Origin: Desulfovibrio sp. JC010
GTDB lineage: Bacteria > Desulfobacterota > Desulfovibrionia > Desulfovibrionales > Desulfovibrionaceae
DNA length: 64,000 nt
Direction of reading: 5' to 3'
Assembly (NCBI RefSeq): GCF_010470675.1
Contig: NZ_VOIQ01000008.1
Location: forward strand, 88,243 to 152,242
In this document: in pieces, positions 34,901-43,664 of the stretch
Layout: every line of letters begins with the position of its first letter
How positions within the stretch are numbered: position 1 is the stretch's first letter
Notes under the pieces: model-generated
The model's input: only the letters and a program-made list of their open reading frames with translations
The model's database searches: none
What the model was told of the DNA's origin: nothing
Translations under genes and position numbers: made by a program

Positions 34901-35290
34901 TTAAAAAAACATCCTTCCGGCTACGGAACTGACAATCAGGATTACCCCCACTGCCACGGTGACCAGCATTTCCGGGTACGGAGTAGTCCAGCGAACCCTT
35001 GCTCCAACGCTCTTTTCAAAACGGTAGAACCGAAAAGCAGCACTGCTCAGGATAACCATCCCGGAAATAATAATGAATATGCCGAGAAAATTCATTTCAC
35101 TCAGCATCCTCTCCGGAGTTCCAGGCAGCATTTTTTCCATATACAGTCTGGCCTTCTCAATCACAAAACCGAAGCCGAACAAGCCCAGCGCGGTCCGGCA
35201 CCAGGCCAGAAAAGTCCGCTCATTGGCCAGCAATGTTCTCATTCTGGCAAGCTCATTATTGTCCAGCTTTTGATTGTCAGGTCCAGCCAT
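34901..35290 (-). CDS. DUF202 (YidH-type) membrane protein
   Basis: 129 residues. Begins with a charged amphipathic section 'ELARMRTLLANERTFLAWCR', the DUF202 signature, followed by three hydrophobic helices ('TALGLFGFGFVIEKA', 'FLGIFIIISGMVILSSAAF', 'MLVTVAVGVILIVSSVAG'). An inner-membrane protein of unknown function; family members are widespread. It is followed on its 3' side by a repeat copy. It appears to be a single gene with a divergent small gene upstream. Confidence 0.85.
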   Translation of the reverse strand: MAGPDNQKLDNNELARMRTLLANERTFLAWCRTALGLFGFGFVIEKARLYMEKMLPGTPERMLSEMNFLGIFIIISGMVILSSAAFRFYRFEKSVGARVRWTTPYPEMLVTVAVGVILIVSSVAGRMFF

Positions 35291-35441
35291 TTGCCAACTC
35301 CGGATTTTCTGGTCTACACTTCTTGATCTTGAATATATATGCCTATAATCTGTAATGCGGATGCGGGCAACATTGTTCGCGAACAGGAATAACTTCCGGC
35401 CCCTTGCCGAGTTCGGCGGGCCGCATCATAAAGGACCGAAA

Positions 35442-35681
35442 ATGAAATATATCATGTTTGAAGATTTCTCCGGCGACCCGCTGCCCATACTCATTCCCAA
35501 CCGCATCGGCTATCTTGAATTCAGGGAACAAATCCCCTACACCAACGTACTCTCCGCCGGATACGTACAGCTGCGCCCCACCGGGATCACCTGCCACGGT
35601 GAGGCAAAGGAACTTGGTACCGCCGCCCGCCCCGAAGATGCACAGATTATTTCTGAGAAGCTGGAAGCACCGGAATATTAG
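35442..35681 (+). CDS. Small conserved protein of unknown function
   Basis: 79 residues from ATG 35442, where the product starts 'MKYIMFEDFSGDPLPILIPN'; the frame is open further upstream to 35355 but without a good site. I recall similar short proteins in other Desulfovibrio-type genomes but no assigned role. It contains no transmembrane segment or cysteine cluster; one histidine sits in 'ITCHGEAKELG'. The coding frame ends just before a terminator. Confidence 0.65.
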   Translation: MKYIMFEDFSGDPLPILIPNRIGYLEFREQIPYTNVLSAGYVQLRPTGITCHGEAKELGTAARPEDAQIISEKLEAPEY

Positions 35682-35705
35682 GGCTGAATTCAATCAGCAC
35701 AGATT

Positions 35706-35751
35706 AAAAATGGGCGGTTCCGACAATCAAGTCGGAACCGCCCATTTTTTT
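35706..35751. terminator. Bidirectional terminator
   Basis: 19-bp perfect stem (AAAAATGGGCGGTTCCGAC and its complement) with a 6-base loop and T tract, between two convergent genes. Confidence 0.95.
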
Positions 35752-35771
35752 AATTCTTCAATAAATAGTAC

Positions 35772-36755
35772 TTAATCGTACTTAACCGCACTGATCTTCA
35801 TCAGCTTATCCCAGGTGTGGACAGCTTCAATGTGACGCACGGTTCCGGTCTTGCCGCGCATGACCAGAGAAGTGGTTTCCGCGCCGTAGCCGAGGTAACG
35901 GACTCCGCGCAGGAAGGTGCCGCCGGAAATACCGGTGGCGGAGAAGAAGATATCATCACTCTTGACCAGATCATTAACGGTCATGATGTTGCGCAGGTCG
36001 TAGCCCTGATCTTCAAGAGCACTCTTTTCGGACTCGGACTGGGGATCAAATTTGGCAAACATCTCACCGCCCATGATGCGGATTGCGCAGGCGGAAAGTA
36101 CACCCTCGGGAGTACCGCCGGTGCCGATCATCACATCAACCGGGCTGCGGGGATCAACAACCATAAGCGCACCGGCAACGTCGCCGTCAGTGTGCAGCTG
36201 GATGCGTGCCCCGGCATCACGGATTTCCTGAATCAGGCCATGGTGTCTGGGTTTTTCCAGTACAAATACAACGAGATCATCCACGTCCTTGTTCAGGGCT
36301 TTGGCGATCTTGTTAAGGTTGTCCTTGACCGGAGCGTTGATGTCGACCATGTTTCTTGCGGCGGTGGGTACCACCAGCTTCTGCATGTAGTAGCTGGGAC
36401 CCGGATCAAGCATCATTCCGGTAGGGGCAACACCCACTACAGAGATTGCGTTGGGGCGGCCGTAAGCCAGCAGGTTGGTACCTTCAACCGGGTCAACGGC
36501 AACGTCCATACCCGGACCTTCGCCAACGCCAAGCTTCTCGCCGTTGTAGAGCATGGGGGCGTGGTCTTTCTCGCCTTCACCGATAACAACAGTTCCGCTG
36601 ATTTCAAGACTGTTGAAACTGAGGCGCATGGCATCGACAGCAGCCTGGTCACCGGCGTCTTTTTCACCCCGGCCCAGCCATCTGGCGGAAGCCAGTGCCG
36701 CAGCTTCGGTTACCCTAACAAGGTCAAGAGCTAAATTTCTCTGGGGAGCTTCCAT
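35772..36755 (-). CDS. glpX: Class II fructose-1,6-bisphosphatase
   Basis: 327 residues, the GlpX length. Hallmarks: 'ARWLGRGEKDAGDQAAVDAM' near the N-terminus, 'GTVVIGEGEKDHAPML', 'DVAVDPVEGTNLLA' (metal- and phosphate-binding acid residues), and 'GTGGTPEGVLSACAI'. It hydrolyses fructose-1,6-bisphosphate in gluconeogenesis, using divalent metal ions. No class I enzyme is in the window. It is monocistronic, facing a strong terminator on its 3' side. The 282-base gap upstream holds no visible gene. Confidence 0.95.
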   Translation of the reverse strand: MEAPQRNLALDLVRVTEAAALASARWLGRGEKDAGDQAAVDAMRLSFNSLEISGTVVIGEGEKDHAPMLYNGEKLGVGEGPGMDVAVDPVEGTNLLAYGRPNAISVVGVAPTGMMLDPGPSYYMQKLVVPTAARNMVDINAPVKDNLNKIAKALNKDVDDLVVFVLEKPRHHGLIQEIRDAGARIQLHTDGDVAGALMVVDPRSPVDVMIGTGGTPEGVLSACAIRIMGGEMFAKFDPQSESEKSALEDQGYDLRNIMTVNDLVKSDDIFFSATGISGGTFLRGVRYLGYGAETTSLVMRGKTGTVRHIEAVHTWDKLMKISAVKYD

Positions 36756-37037
36756 TATCTATCTCCAATGAGTGAAGTAAATTTTGTTTAAGTTCCGCGT
36801 AACAATGAATATGCCAATTACATAAAAAGGGCAGTCAGTCCAGCTTTCATACACTGTTCCGGCGGTTCTGGGTACTAAAATCAGCCCCCGGCACCGTTCA
36901 TATAAGATAGAAGTTGATTTTTTGATGATGCAAGCTTATTAAAGAAAACATCTAAACTTTTTTTAGAACAATTGCCTGTACTTTTATTGCTATCAAACTG
37001 GGCAGAGAACATTATTAAATATAGCCGACCGGAAAAA

Positions 37038-38804
37038 ATGCGCAAATTTTTCATCCCAAACCTGATCATGGCCCTCTTCCTTGCCGGGCTGCTTGTTTCT
37101 GTCATTCCTGCCAGTGCCTTCGGGGCCAGTATCAAGGATGATTTCACCATTGCATGGAAGCAGTTTCACGCTCTTTCCAAAAATAAAAAGAAAGCCCAGT
37201 ACCGTTCCGAATGGGAAAAGGTGGGCAAGAAATTTCGCAATGTGTTCAAAAGGTCCACCCGCGGCCATTACGCACCCAAATCACTCTACTACCTTGGCCG
37301 CACTTATGAAGAGCTGGGCAACCGCAGCGGCATAAAAAAAGATTTCCGCACCGCAGTGGACTACTACGGGCGCATGATCTCAAACTTTCCCTCCCACCAG
37401 TGGACTGACGACAGCATCTTTCGCCGGGCGGAAATCCGGCTGCGCAAACTGCATGAAAAAGACCTCGCCTATTCAGATTACCTGACCATTGTCCACCGCT
37501 ACGCCAAGTCGGACATGTACTCCAAAGCCCGGGCACGGCTGGACTCCATGGACCGCAAGGGAGCCAAGGGCAAATCAAAGCATAAAAAACCTTCCGGCAC
37601 CATCATCCCGGCCAAGAAGGCTTCCAGCAAAAGCAGCAAACGCTCATCCAGCAAGGCAAAGCTCCTCTCCGTCCGCTACACCAGCAGTGAGACATATACC
37701 CGCGTGGTCCTCGACCTCGACGAAGAGGTACGCTACCGCTACCAAATCCTGAATCCGAACCAGAGTGTGAACCGCCCGCACAGGCTGTACATCGACCTTG
37801 AAAACACCGTTCTCGGTAACGGAGTGCACAAGGCCACCCATGTTGCCGACGGCATTCTCAAGGATATCCGCTCCGCCCAGCGTGACCCCCGGACCACCCG
37901 TGTGGTGCTGGATTTCAACGCCATGCAGGATTACAAGATTTTTCCGCTGGAAAACCCCTTCAGGCTTGTCGTTGACGTTCAGGCCCCTGAAGAAGGAAAA
38001 GTGGTTGAGAATAAAAGTCCGGTCCGCCATTCCGCGCCAAAAAGATCAAAATCCAAACCGCAAAAATACACCCCGCCCGCCAACAGCAAAAAAATGGCCG
38101 GGGAACTGCTTGAACAGCTGGGCCTGACCTTCAAGACCATCATGCTTGATCCCGGTCACGGCGGTAAGGACCCCGGTGCGGCTGCCAACGGACTCAAGGA
38201 AAAAAACATCAACCTGCGTTTTGCCAAGATTCTGGCCGCCAAGCTCAAAAAAGCCGGGTTCACAGTCATGTACACCCGCACCAACGACAAATTTATACCG
38301 TTGGAAGAACGTACCGCCATGGCCAACATCAAAAAGGCGGACATGTTCATATCCATCCACTGCAACGCGCACCGCAGTTCCAAGATCAACGGTATTGAAA
38401 CCTATACCTTGAACCTTGCCCGCAACCGTAACGCGGTCCGTGTAGCAGCCCGGGAAAACGCGGTCTCGGCCAAGAGAATCAGTGACCTGCAGGTTATCCT
38501 CACCGACCTGATGCTCAACTCCAAGATGAAGGAAAGCAAGGATCTGGCTAACAATATCCACACCCGCTCCCTGCAGAATATCCGCCGCAAATGGAAAGTT
38601 AAAGATCAGGGCGTGCGTGAGGCTCCTTTCTACGTACTCATGGGCGCAAAAATGCCTTCGGTGCTTATCGAACTGGGCTACCTGACCAACCGCACCGAAG
38701 CCAAGCGACTCAAGACCGACCGCTATCTTTCTTATATTGCCGACGGCATCGTGAAAGGTGTATTGGAATACAAGAAACAGATTGAAAGGTACGCCAGTTT
38801 ATAA
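37038..38804 (+). CDS. N-acetylmuramoyl-L-alanine amidase (AMIN + Amidase_3)
   Basis: About 588 residues from ATG 37038. A signal peptide ('LIMALFLAGLLVSVIPASAF') exports it. Residues about 30-175 are helical and TPR-like, followed by a lysine/serine-rich linker, an AMIN domain (about 205-310, 'YTRVVLDLDEEVRYRYQILN') that localises to septal peptidoglycan or the pole, and a zinc Amidase_3 domain (from about 365): 'IMLDPGHGGKDPGA', the Glu in 'LKEKNINLRFAK', 'FISIHCNAH' and the C-terminal 'VLIELGYLTN'. It cuts the glycan-peptide amide bond in cell separation. The N-terminal TPR-like part is longer than in E. coli AmiC. Confidence 0.9.
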   Translation: MRKFFIPNLIMALFLAGLLVSVIPASAFGASIKDDFTIAWKQFHALSKNKKKAQYRSEWEKVGKKFRNVFKRSTRGHYAPKSLYYLGRTYEELGNRSGIKKDFRTAVDYYGRMISNFPSHQWTDDSIFRRAEIRLRKLHEKDLAYSDYLTIVHRYAKSDMYSKARARLDSMDRKGAKGKSKHKKPSGTIIPAKKASSKSSKRSSSKAKLLSVRYTSSETYTRVVLDLDEEVRYRYQILNPNQSVNRPHRLYIDLENTVLGNGVHKATHVADGILKDIRSAQRDPRTTRVVLDFNAMQDYKIFPLENPFRLVVDVQAPEEGKVVENKSPVRHSAPKRSKSKPQKYTPPANSKKMAGELLEQLGLTFKTIMLDPGHGGKDPGAAANGLKEKNINLRFAKILAAKLKKAGFTVMYTRTNDKFIPLEERTAMANIKKADMFISIHCNAHRSSKINGIETYTLNLARNRNAVRVAARENAVSAKRISDLQVILTDLMLNSKMKESKDLANNIHTRSLQNIRRKWKVKDQGVREAPFYVLMGAKMPSVLIELGYLTNRTEAKRLKTDRYLSYIADGIVKGVLEYKKQIERYASL

Positions 38805-38805
38805 A

Positions 38806-38952
38806 GATGCCTTCGGCGACACCTCTGTTATCACGTGTCCGTAAGACTCGAAGCCAAGCTTCTCGCCTAACGGCTACGAGTCCTGCCGGGGGCCTTAAAC
38901 CCTTTTTGTAAAAAGGGTTTAAGAATCCCAAAAACTTTTATTAGGCTTCGCT
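38806..38952 (+). repeat. Intergenic repeat copy E
   Basis: GATGCCTTCGGCGAC start, an extra spacer of about 55 bases, CTGCCGGGGGCC, hairpin TTAAACCCTTTTT/AAAAAGGGTTTAA, then AAGAATCCCAAAAAC and TTAGGCTTCGC. Confidence 0.8.
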
Positions 38953-38972
38953 CTTAGTTTGCAGGAAAAGTT

Positions 38973-39443
38973 ATGATTAACCTCGATATTCCCGGATTCG
39001 GTAAGCTTAAAATCGAACATCTTGTTCTGGATTACAACGGCACCCTTGCCCTTGACGGCAACCTGCTGCCCGGCGTGGGCAAGCTGCTCCTGGAACTTGC
39101 TGAAGACGTGAAGATTCACGTACTCACCGCCGACACTCTGGGCCAGTGCGAAAAAGAACTTTCCGGCCTGCCCGTAAAAATCCATATCATCGGCGGCAGC
39201 CCGGAAGACCAGTCCAAGCTTGAGTACGTGAACGTCTTGGGTCCTGAAAAATGCGCCTGCATCGGCAACGGCCGCAACGACATGCTCATGCTCAGGCAGG
39301 CCGCGCTCGGCATCATTATCTCCGGGGCCGAATGCATGTCCATGAAAGCCGCCCGCTCCGCCGATCTGGTGGCAACGGATATTTCCAGCGCGCTGGGACT
39401 GTTTACCCATCCTGTGCGGTTGCTGACGACTTTGCGGAACTAA
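38973..39443 (+). CDS. HAD-family phosphatase-like protein (soluble P-type-ATPase-like domain)
   Basis: 156 residues. The HAD nucleophile motif is 'LVLDYNGTLALDG' (the second acid is replaced by Asn, as in P-type-ATPase-like members where Asp-x-x-x-Thr is DYNGT). 'CIGNGRNDMLMLRQAALGII' is the motif IV region with metal-binding acids, and 'KEL'/'KIH' lie between. It has no cap domain and no membrane helices. Such proteins are predicted phosphatases of unknown substrate. It lies between two repeat copies. Confidence 0.85.
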   Translation: MINLDIPGFGKLKIEHLVLDYNGTLALDGNLLPGVGKLLLELAEDVKIHVLTADTLGQCEKELSGLPVKIHIIGGSPEDQSKLEYVNVLGPEKCACIGNGRNDMLMLRQAALGIIISGAECMSMKAARSADLVATDISSALGLFTHPVRLLTTLRN

Positions 39444-39444
39444 A

Positions 39445-39490
39445 GAATGCCTCTGGCGGCTTAAACCCGTTTACTAACCTTCACCGCTTC
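39445..39490 (+). repeat. Decayed repeat copy F
   Basis: ATGCCTCTGGCGGC then TTAAACCCGTTTACTAACCTTCACCGC: the arm has one change and the hairpin right side is lost. Confidence 0.5.
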
Positions 39491-39506
39491 ACATCTAAAA
39501 TTTGAT

Positions 39507-39548
39507 CAAAAAGCCCGTAATCTTTTCCAAGATTACGGGCTTTTTGAT
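39507..39548. terminator. Terminator 1 of a matching pair
   Basis: AAAAGCCCGTAATCTT/AAGATTACGGGCTTTTTGA. The same stem recurs at 40790-40828 on the far side of the lipoprotein gene. Confidence 0.9.
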
Positions 39549-39564
39549 TTTTAATATAAGTTGA

Positions 39565-39593
39565 TTGACCAAACAATTTCTCACTGCTAAGAA
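39565..39593 (+). promoter_or_regulatory. Candidate sigma-70 promoter of the lipoprotein gene
   Basis: TTGACC, a 17-base spacer, then TAAGAA, 52 bases before the ATG. Weak -10. Confidence 0.4.
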
Positions 39594-39644
39594 TTAGCGT
39601 CCCAATAAGGTCGGGGATATATACTATAGAAGAATGAGGTCTGT

Positions 39645-40757
39645 ATGACAAAAAGAATATTGAAACTACTGATACTGCTGTTGACGTTTAGCATGCTGCC
39701 ATCATGTGTTAAATACATCCCCTGCCCTGACCCGCTACCGCTGGATATTCAGAAGCACAGCCGTAAAGTAAATGGTGCAATACGGCATGTCATTGCCGCT
39801 TACGCCCCGGAAGAAGCTCAGGTAGGGAATAAGGTTGAGTTCAAATATGAAAACCCGAAAAACTATCGAGATAGGGTTTCTTACGGGATAGTATTCAAAA
39901 AGAAATGGGAAAATATTGCCATTAATTCTATTGTAAAGTCCGGAGCATTTGAAAAGTCCTCAGATAATGACCTCATGTTGGAAATTGATATTAAAGAACT
40001 ATACGCCCCTGAAGTTAACGACTACATACTGTATAATACTGTAAATCATGATGCACATGTCACAGCGCGCTACACAGTTAAATCCGAAAGCAACGGTGAA
40101 ATAGTTTTAAGTAAGGATTATTCAGCAACTGCAACATGCGATAAGTATGATTCCGGCGCTCTGTGGGAATGTGCTGCCAATCCCAATATTATGGTGGCTC
40201 TGGACAGAGCCATCGTAAAAGTGAATAACCAATTCATCAGTGACATGCTCAATGTCAAGGTTCCCGTAACACAGCAAGCTGCATCCACAGATAACAAAGC
40301 ACGCTTTCTAGCCGGAACCAACGCTATCTCCGCCAAATATTCCAAGCACATAGCTGAAGCAAGGTATTCAAGGTATTACACAGATAATTTTGACCGCTCC
40401 CTTGCTCTGTCCGAATTCGATAAAATGCTGACACTTCGGGTGGTCGGCTCCGGACTATACATGGACAAGGCTCCACAAGGACACAAAATTTATGCGGTTA
40501 TCATGGACAAAGGCTTCCAGGAAGAAACATTGTTCGGAGCCGATCCGTATACTGAGATAACAGTGAAATACACAGTACTTTCTTCAAAGGACAAAAAGGA
40601 AAAGGTTGTGTACCGGAAGACCATTACCAAAAGAATTGAAAAAACAATTGGCGACACCGACAATGAAATCCCAAGTTTGCGCCACTGTTTTGGGTTGACT
40701 CTGGATGAATTCATGAAAGATTTACACGCACTGGCAAAAGAACAACCGGGAATATAG
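39645..40757 (+). CDS. Lipoprotein of unknown function
   Basis: 370 residues. The signal sequence 'LKLLILLLTFSMLPSC' ends in a lipobox (LPSC), so it is likely a lipid-anchored envelope protein. The rest is soluble; I see no known motif. A repeated 'YTVKSES..EIVLSKDYSA' and 'KYTVLSSKDKKEKVVYRKT' pattern suggests two similar beta-rich halves. The base composition is more AT-rich than its neighbours, and near-identical terminators flank it at 39507 and 40790, which suggests it was inserted or exchanged as a unit. Its genomic neighbours give no functional clue. Confidence 0.7.
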   Translation: MTKRILKLLILLLTFSMLPSCVKYIPCPDPLPLDIQKHSRKVNGAIRHVIAAYAPEEAQVGNKVEFKYENPKNYRDRVSYGIVFKKKWENIAINSIVKSGAFEKSSDNDLMLEIDIKELYAPEVNDYILYNTVNHDAHVTARYTVKSESNGEIVLSKDYSATATCDKYDSGALWECAANPNIMVALDRAIVKVNNQFISDMLNVKVPVTQQAASTDNKARFLAGTNAISAKYSKHIAEARYSRYYTDNFDRSLALSEFDKMLTLRVVGSGLYMDKAPQGHKIYAVIMDKGFQEETLFGADPYTEITVKYTVLSSKDKKEKVVYRKTITKRIEKTIGDTDNEIPSLRHCFGLTLDEFMKDLHALAKEQPGI

Positions 40758-40789
40758 CTTCCGGTCATTTTGACTGACGACCAGCAGTA

Positions 40790-40828
40790 AAGCCCGTAAT
40801 CTCCTAAAAGATTACGGGCTTTTTGAAT
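40790..40828. terminator. Terminator 2 of a matching pair
   Basis: TAAAGCCCGTAATCT/AGATTACGGGCTTTTTGA. Same stem as at 39507, differing mainly in the loop; it serves both the lipoprotein gene and the convergent zinc-ribbon gene. Confidence 0.9.
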
Positions 40829-40846
40829 TCCATATACCGAGCGAAC

Positions 40847-41080
40847 TCACTTATTCGTCTTCGTCCCCGAATAGGTGAACGCCTTCTTATCCATGGTCCA
40901 GTAGGTGCCGCGGTCAATGCCGAATGCTTTCCCGCAGGGGCAGTAAACCTTGCCGTCGCGCTCTTCGGCGTTCCAGATCTTTTTGATCCGGTCCTTATGG
41001 CAACGGTGCACCTCACCCTGACCAATTTTATAATATTTCCACAGCTTGCGCCTGCAGGACGCACATTTCATAACTAGCAT
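40847..41080 (-). CDS. Small zinc-ribbon-like protein
   Basis: 77 residues (74 if ATG 41071 is used). Paired cysteines 'MKCASC' and 'VYCPCG', plus 'HRCH' between, look like a zinc ribbon. It starts three bases after the stop of the response-regulator gene (TAA-GTT-ATG) with no separate Shine-Dalgarno, so its translation is probably coupled. I do not recognise a function; short proteins of this look exist in related genomes. Confidence 0.65.
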   Translation of the reverse strand: MLVMKCASCRRKLWKYYKIGQGEVHRCHKDRIKKIWNAEERDGKVYCPCGKAFGIDRGTYWTMDKKAFTYSGTKTNK

Positions 41081-41083
41081 AAC

Positions 41084-42340
41084 TTAAGCAAAACTGAATC
41101 CATTCACACCTTTGCCCTGAATATCTTTCAATACCTGAGCAGCCTTGGTCAGGGTTACATCAAGATTGGCACCGGGCACCTTGCTGATGGTGAATGACGC
41201 GCTGACCATGAACCTGTCAGTACCGGAAACGATCTCCGTACTGGCTAAGGCGGCCTTGACCGCGCCGAGATCACGCTTCAGCACTTCGAGATCATTGGCA
41301 AGGATAAAGAATCCGCAATCGCTGCGTGCGGCAAGCTCCCATCCCAGCGAATGCTGATCCAGAAGCGAAGACGTTTTTTTCAGAGCTGCGAAGCCGCCGT
41401 TCCAACCGTACTGGCCGTTGATTTCCAGCATGTTGTCCACATTAAACGCAGCAACTACGGGAGTGCTGCCTTCCGCTTTTGCCTGATCGAAAAGATCGCG
41501 GCCTTTATCGAGGAAAAAGCTGAGGTTTGAAAAACCGGTCAGGGGATCACGGCTGTATGCATCTTTGATGGAACGGATACGCTCAAGCTCATTGAGGTTG
41601 TTGGTCACCCGCCATGAAAATTCTTCCACCTCAAAGGGCTTCTTAAGAAAGTCATTGGCTCCGCGCTTGAGAAATTTAGCTGTGATAGCCCCGGAATCAT
41701 GGGCGGAGACACCGAGAATGGCCATCTGGTCCCGGCTGTGGGTCTTGCGCACCTCGCTGACCAGTTCGAATCCGTCCAGATTGGGCATCTCGTAGTCGGT
41801 CAGCAGCAATTTAACTTCCGGGTTGGCTTTGATCAGCTCAAGGGCTTCGACCCCGTCTTCTCCGGCCAGCACAGTAAAATTAAGCCGCTCCAAAAGTCTC
41901 TGCATAATTTTACGGGCAGTGGAGTTGTCCTCGGCAATAACAACCTTGATTTCGTGATTGGAATGGATTCTGCGGATCAGGTCGACCATTTCCTCAAGAT
42001 CTTCACGACTGGACTTGTTAAAATAATCCAGCACGTTTTTCTCGATAAAACGGTTACGGATTTCCTCATCAAAGGTGGACGTAAGGACAATACAGGGAAT
42101 TTTGCGGGAAAGGACGTAATCCACGGCTTCCCCGTCCGGTGCGCCTTTGATGTTCAGGTTCAGGACTGCGATAAAGACATCGTCACCGTTATCAGCGAGC
42201 CTGCTTTCAAGCTCATCCATGGAATTAACCACCATGGTATCAAAAGGTGTAATGGATTCTATATGTTCTGTAATAATTCTTGCCTGAGTGTTGCTGTTTT
42301 CCACCACAAGCACGGTATTCTTAACTGTCTGTCCGGACAT
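41084..42340 (-). CDS. Double-receiver protein with a degenerate GGDEF domain
   Basis: 418 residues. Receiver 1 (about 8-125) lacks the phospho-acceptor: 'IAVLNLNIKG' has Asn where Asp is expected, and the acidic pair is EN. Receiver 2 (about 130-250) is intact: 'VVIAEDNSTARKIMQRL', 'LLLTDYEMPNLDGFEL' and 'FLKKPF'. The C-terminal domain (about 265-418) follows the GGDEF fold ('DPLTGFSNLSFFLDKGRDLF') but the active-site loop reads 'RSDCGFFIL' in place of GG[DE]EF, so it should not make cyclic-di-GMP. It could act as a protein-interaction or nucleotide-sensing output of receiver 2. Confidence 0.85.
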   Translation of the reverse strand: MSGQTVKNTVLVVENSNTQARIITEHIESITPFDTMVVNSMDELESRLADNGDDVFIAVLNLNIKGAPDGEAVDYVLSRKIPCIVLTSTFDEEIRNRFIEKNVLDYFNKSSREDLEEMVDLIRRIHSNHEIKVVIAEDNSTARKIMQRLLERLNFTVLAGEDGVEALELIKANPEVKLLLTDYEMPNLDGFELVSEVRKTHSRDQMAILGVSAHDSGAITAKFLKRGANDFLKKPFEVEEFSWRVTNNLNELERIRSIKDAYSRDPLTGFSNLSFFLDKGRDLFDQAKAEGSTPVVAAFNVDNMLEINGQYGWNGGFAALKKTSSLLDQHSLGWELAARSDCGFFILANDLEVLKRDLGAVKAALASTEIVSGTDRFMVSASFTISKVPGANLDVTLTKAAQVLKDIQGKGVNGFSFA

Positions 42341-42467
42341 GCCGCCCCCTTGAATTTCATATTAATTAAACTGGACAAGTAAGGGCAAGATACACTTTGA
42401 GAAAAGATTAAGGCAAGCCAAATAATTGCGGGTGCGTTATAAAATTTGAACTTACAGACAGAGAATC

Positions 42468-42752
42468 TCAGTTCTTAATGGGCCGAGTAGTGTACGTCTC
42501 TATCACTTCTTCAGCATCAATGGGGTCAGGGGGAAACTCACTGCTGCGGTCTACTGCCTCGTCTTCCTTACGCTTATCTTCCAGATGTTCATCAAGGGCC
42601 TGCGTGGCATTATGTGGTTTCTGGCTCTCCTGGTATTCATTCACATTGGCCCCCACAACTGCCACCCCGACAATGGCGGCAGTACCCCAGATACACCCGG
42701 AGCAGGGCAGGGTAAAAAGAAGAACAAACAGGATCGCGGGCCGGATTCTCAT
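42468..42752 (-). CDS. Small lipoprotein of unknown function
   Basis: About 94 residues from ATG 42752, which leaves a textbook signal peptide 'MRIRPAILFVLLFTLPCSGC' ending in a lipobox cysteine; the frame is open to 42797 but that start has no clear ribosome-binding site either. After the lipid anchor a short hydrophobic glycine/valine run 'IVGVAVVGANV' is followed by a charged tail rich in Glu and Asp. I recognise no domain. It lies 127 bases upstream (in its own direction) of the double-receiver gene. Confidence 0.6.
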   Translation of the reverse strand: MRIRPAILFVLLFTLPCSGCIWGTAAIVGVAVVGANVNEYQESQKPHNATQALDEHLEDKRKEDEAVDRSSEFPPDPIDAEEVIETYTTRPIKN

Positions 42753-42797
42753 CAAAACTAGCAACAACTCCAACCGACGGATAAAAACGCCGGGCAT

Positions 42798-43198
42798 AAA
42801 TTACAGCCATGACGGCTGAACCGTAATTTTCCTTAAGCTGGATACAGGGAGTACACCTCAAACACTTATACCGCAAATCCATTGCGGCTCCATGTATGTG
42901 AGTACTGACGGCATAATTATACGCAATCCCCTATTCAACATTAAGACAACTATGTTATATGAAATAACATTTGGCATTATTTTCTTTTTTCGAAATTTAT
43001 ATGTTTTAAAAACATTTTTACACTGCAAAAGACAAGTTAGCACACAAAAAACATACTGACGACCATGCATAATTGGCCTTTTAATAAAAATTTCTGTAAA
43101 TTCTTATCTAATGTATTTGACAGTTACTACAATCTACCTTATCCATATTTTTTCCAACTACCAATTAGTGAAAAAATAATCCCGAAAGGAGATTTCAA
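42798..43198 (+). promoter_or_regulatory. 400-base AT-rich control region of the MucR-type gene
   Basis: No ORF is supported here. TTGACA at 43119-43124, a 17-base spacer and TATCCA (43142-43147) make a plausible sigma-70 promoter; AAGGAG precedes the GTG start. The long AT-rich stretch resembles the T-rich targets bound by Ros/MucR proteins, suggesting autoregulation. Confidence 0.45.
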
Positions 43199-43585
43199 GT
43201 GGAAGATTATCTGAAAGAAGCTTTGGAAATAGTCAAAGCACAGGCAAGCGTAAGAACCATGAGCGAAGAAGAGATGACTTCCATGGTCCGCAAACTGTCC
43301 GCCGGCATTCAGGCCATTGCTGAAAATGCCCTCCCCGCACAGGAAGAAGCTCCCGCATGTGAGCCCAAGAAGTCCATCAAGGAAAAATCAATTGTCTGCT
43401 GCGAATGCGGTAAATCCTTCAAGATCATCACCAAGAAGCACCTTGCTTCCCACGGTCTGACCCCTGATGAATACCGTGAAAAGTACGGCCTCAAGAAAAA
43501 GACCCCGCTGGTCTGCAAATCCCTGCAGCGTGAACGCCGTAAAAAAATGAAGGAAATGAAACTCTGGACCAAACGCGGTAAATAG
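43199..43585 (+). CDS. MucR/Ros-family transcriptional regulator
   Basis: 128 residues from a GTG start with a strong AAGGAG upstream. The C-terminal half has the Ros/MucR zinc-finger pattern: 'CCECGKSFKIITKKHLASH' (Cys2His2-type with a short spacing) followed by 'GLTPDEYREKYGL', the family signature. An N-terminal helical part may oligomerise. MucR proteins are H-NS-like silencers and regulators of surface polysaccharide and motility in Alphaproteobacteria; related proteins occur in Desulfovibrio-type bacteria. A chemoreceptor gene follows in the opposite direction. Confidence 0.9.
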   Translation: MEDYLKEALEIVKAQASVRTMSEEEMTSMVRKLSAGIQAIAENALPAQEEAPACEPKKSIKEKSIVCCECGKSFKIITKKHLASHGLTPDEYREKYGLKKKTPLVCKSLQRERRKKMKEMKLWTKRGK

Positions 43586-43610
43586 AGTTTTTCCAAAAGC
43601 ATTTCCGTAA

Positions 43611-43650
43611 AAAAGCGCGGTAAACCATCCGGTTTACCGCGCTTCTCTTT
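43611..43650. terminator. Bidirectional terminator between mucR-type and chemoreceptor genes
   Basis: GCGCGGTAAACC/GGTTTACCGCGC with a 4-base loop, A run before and T-rich run after. Confidence 0.9.
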
Positions 43651-43664
43651 TATTCTTCTTATGT

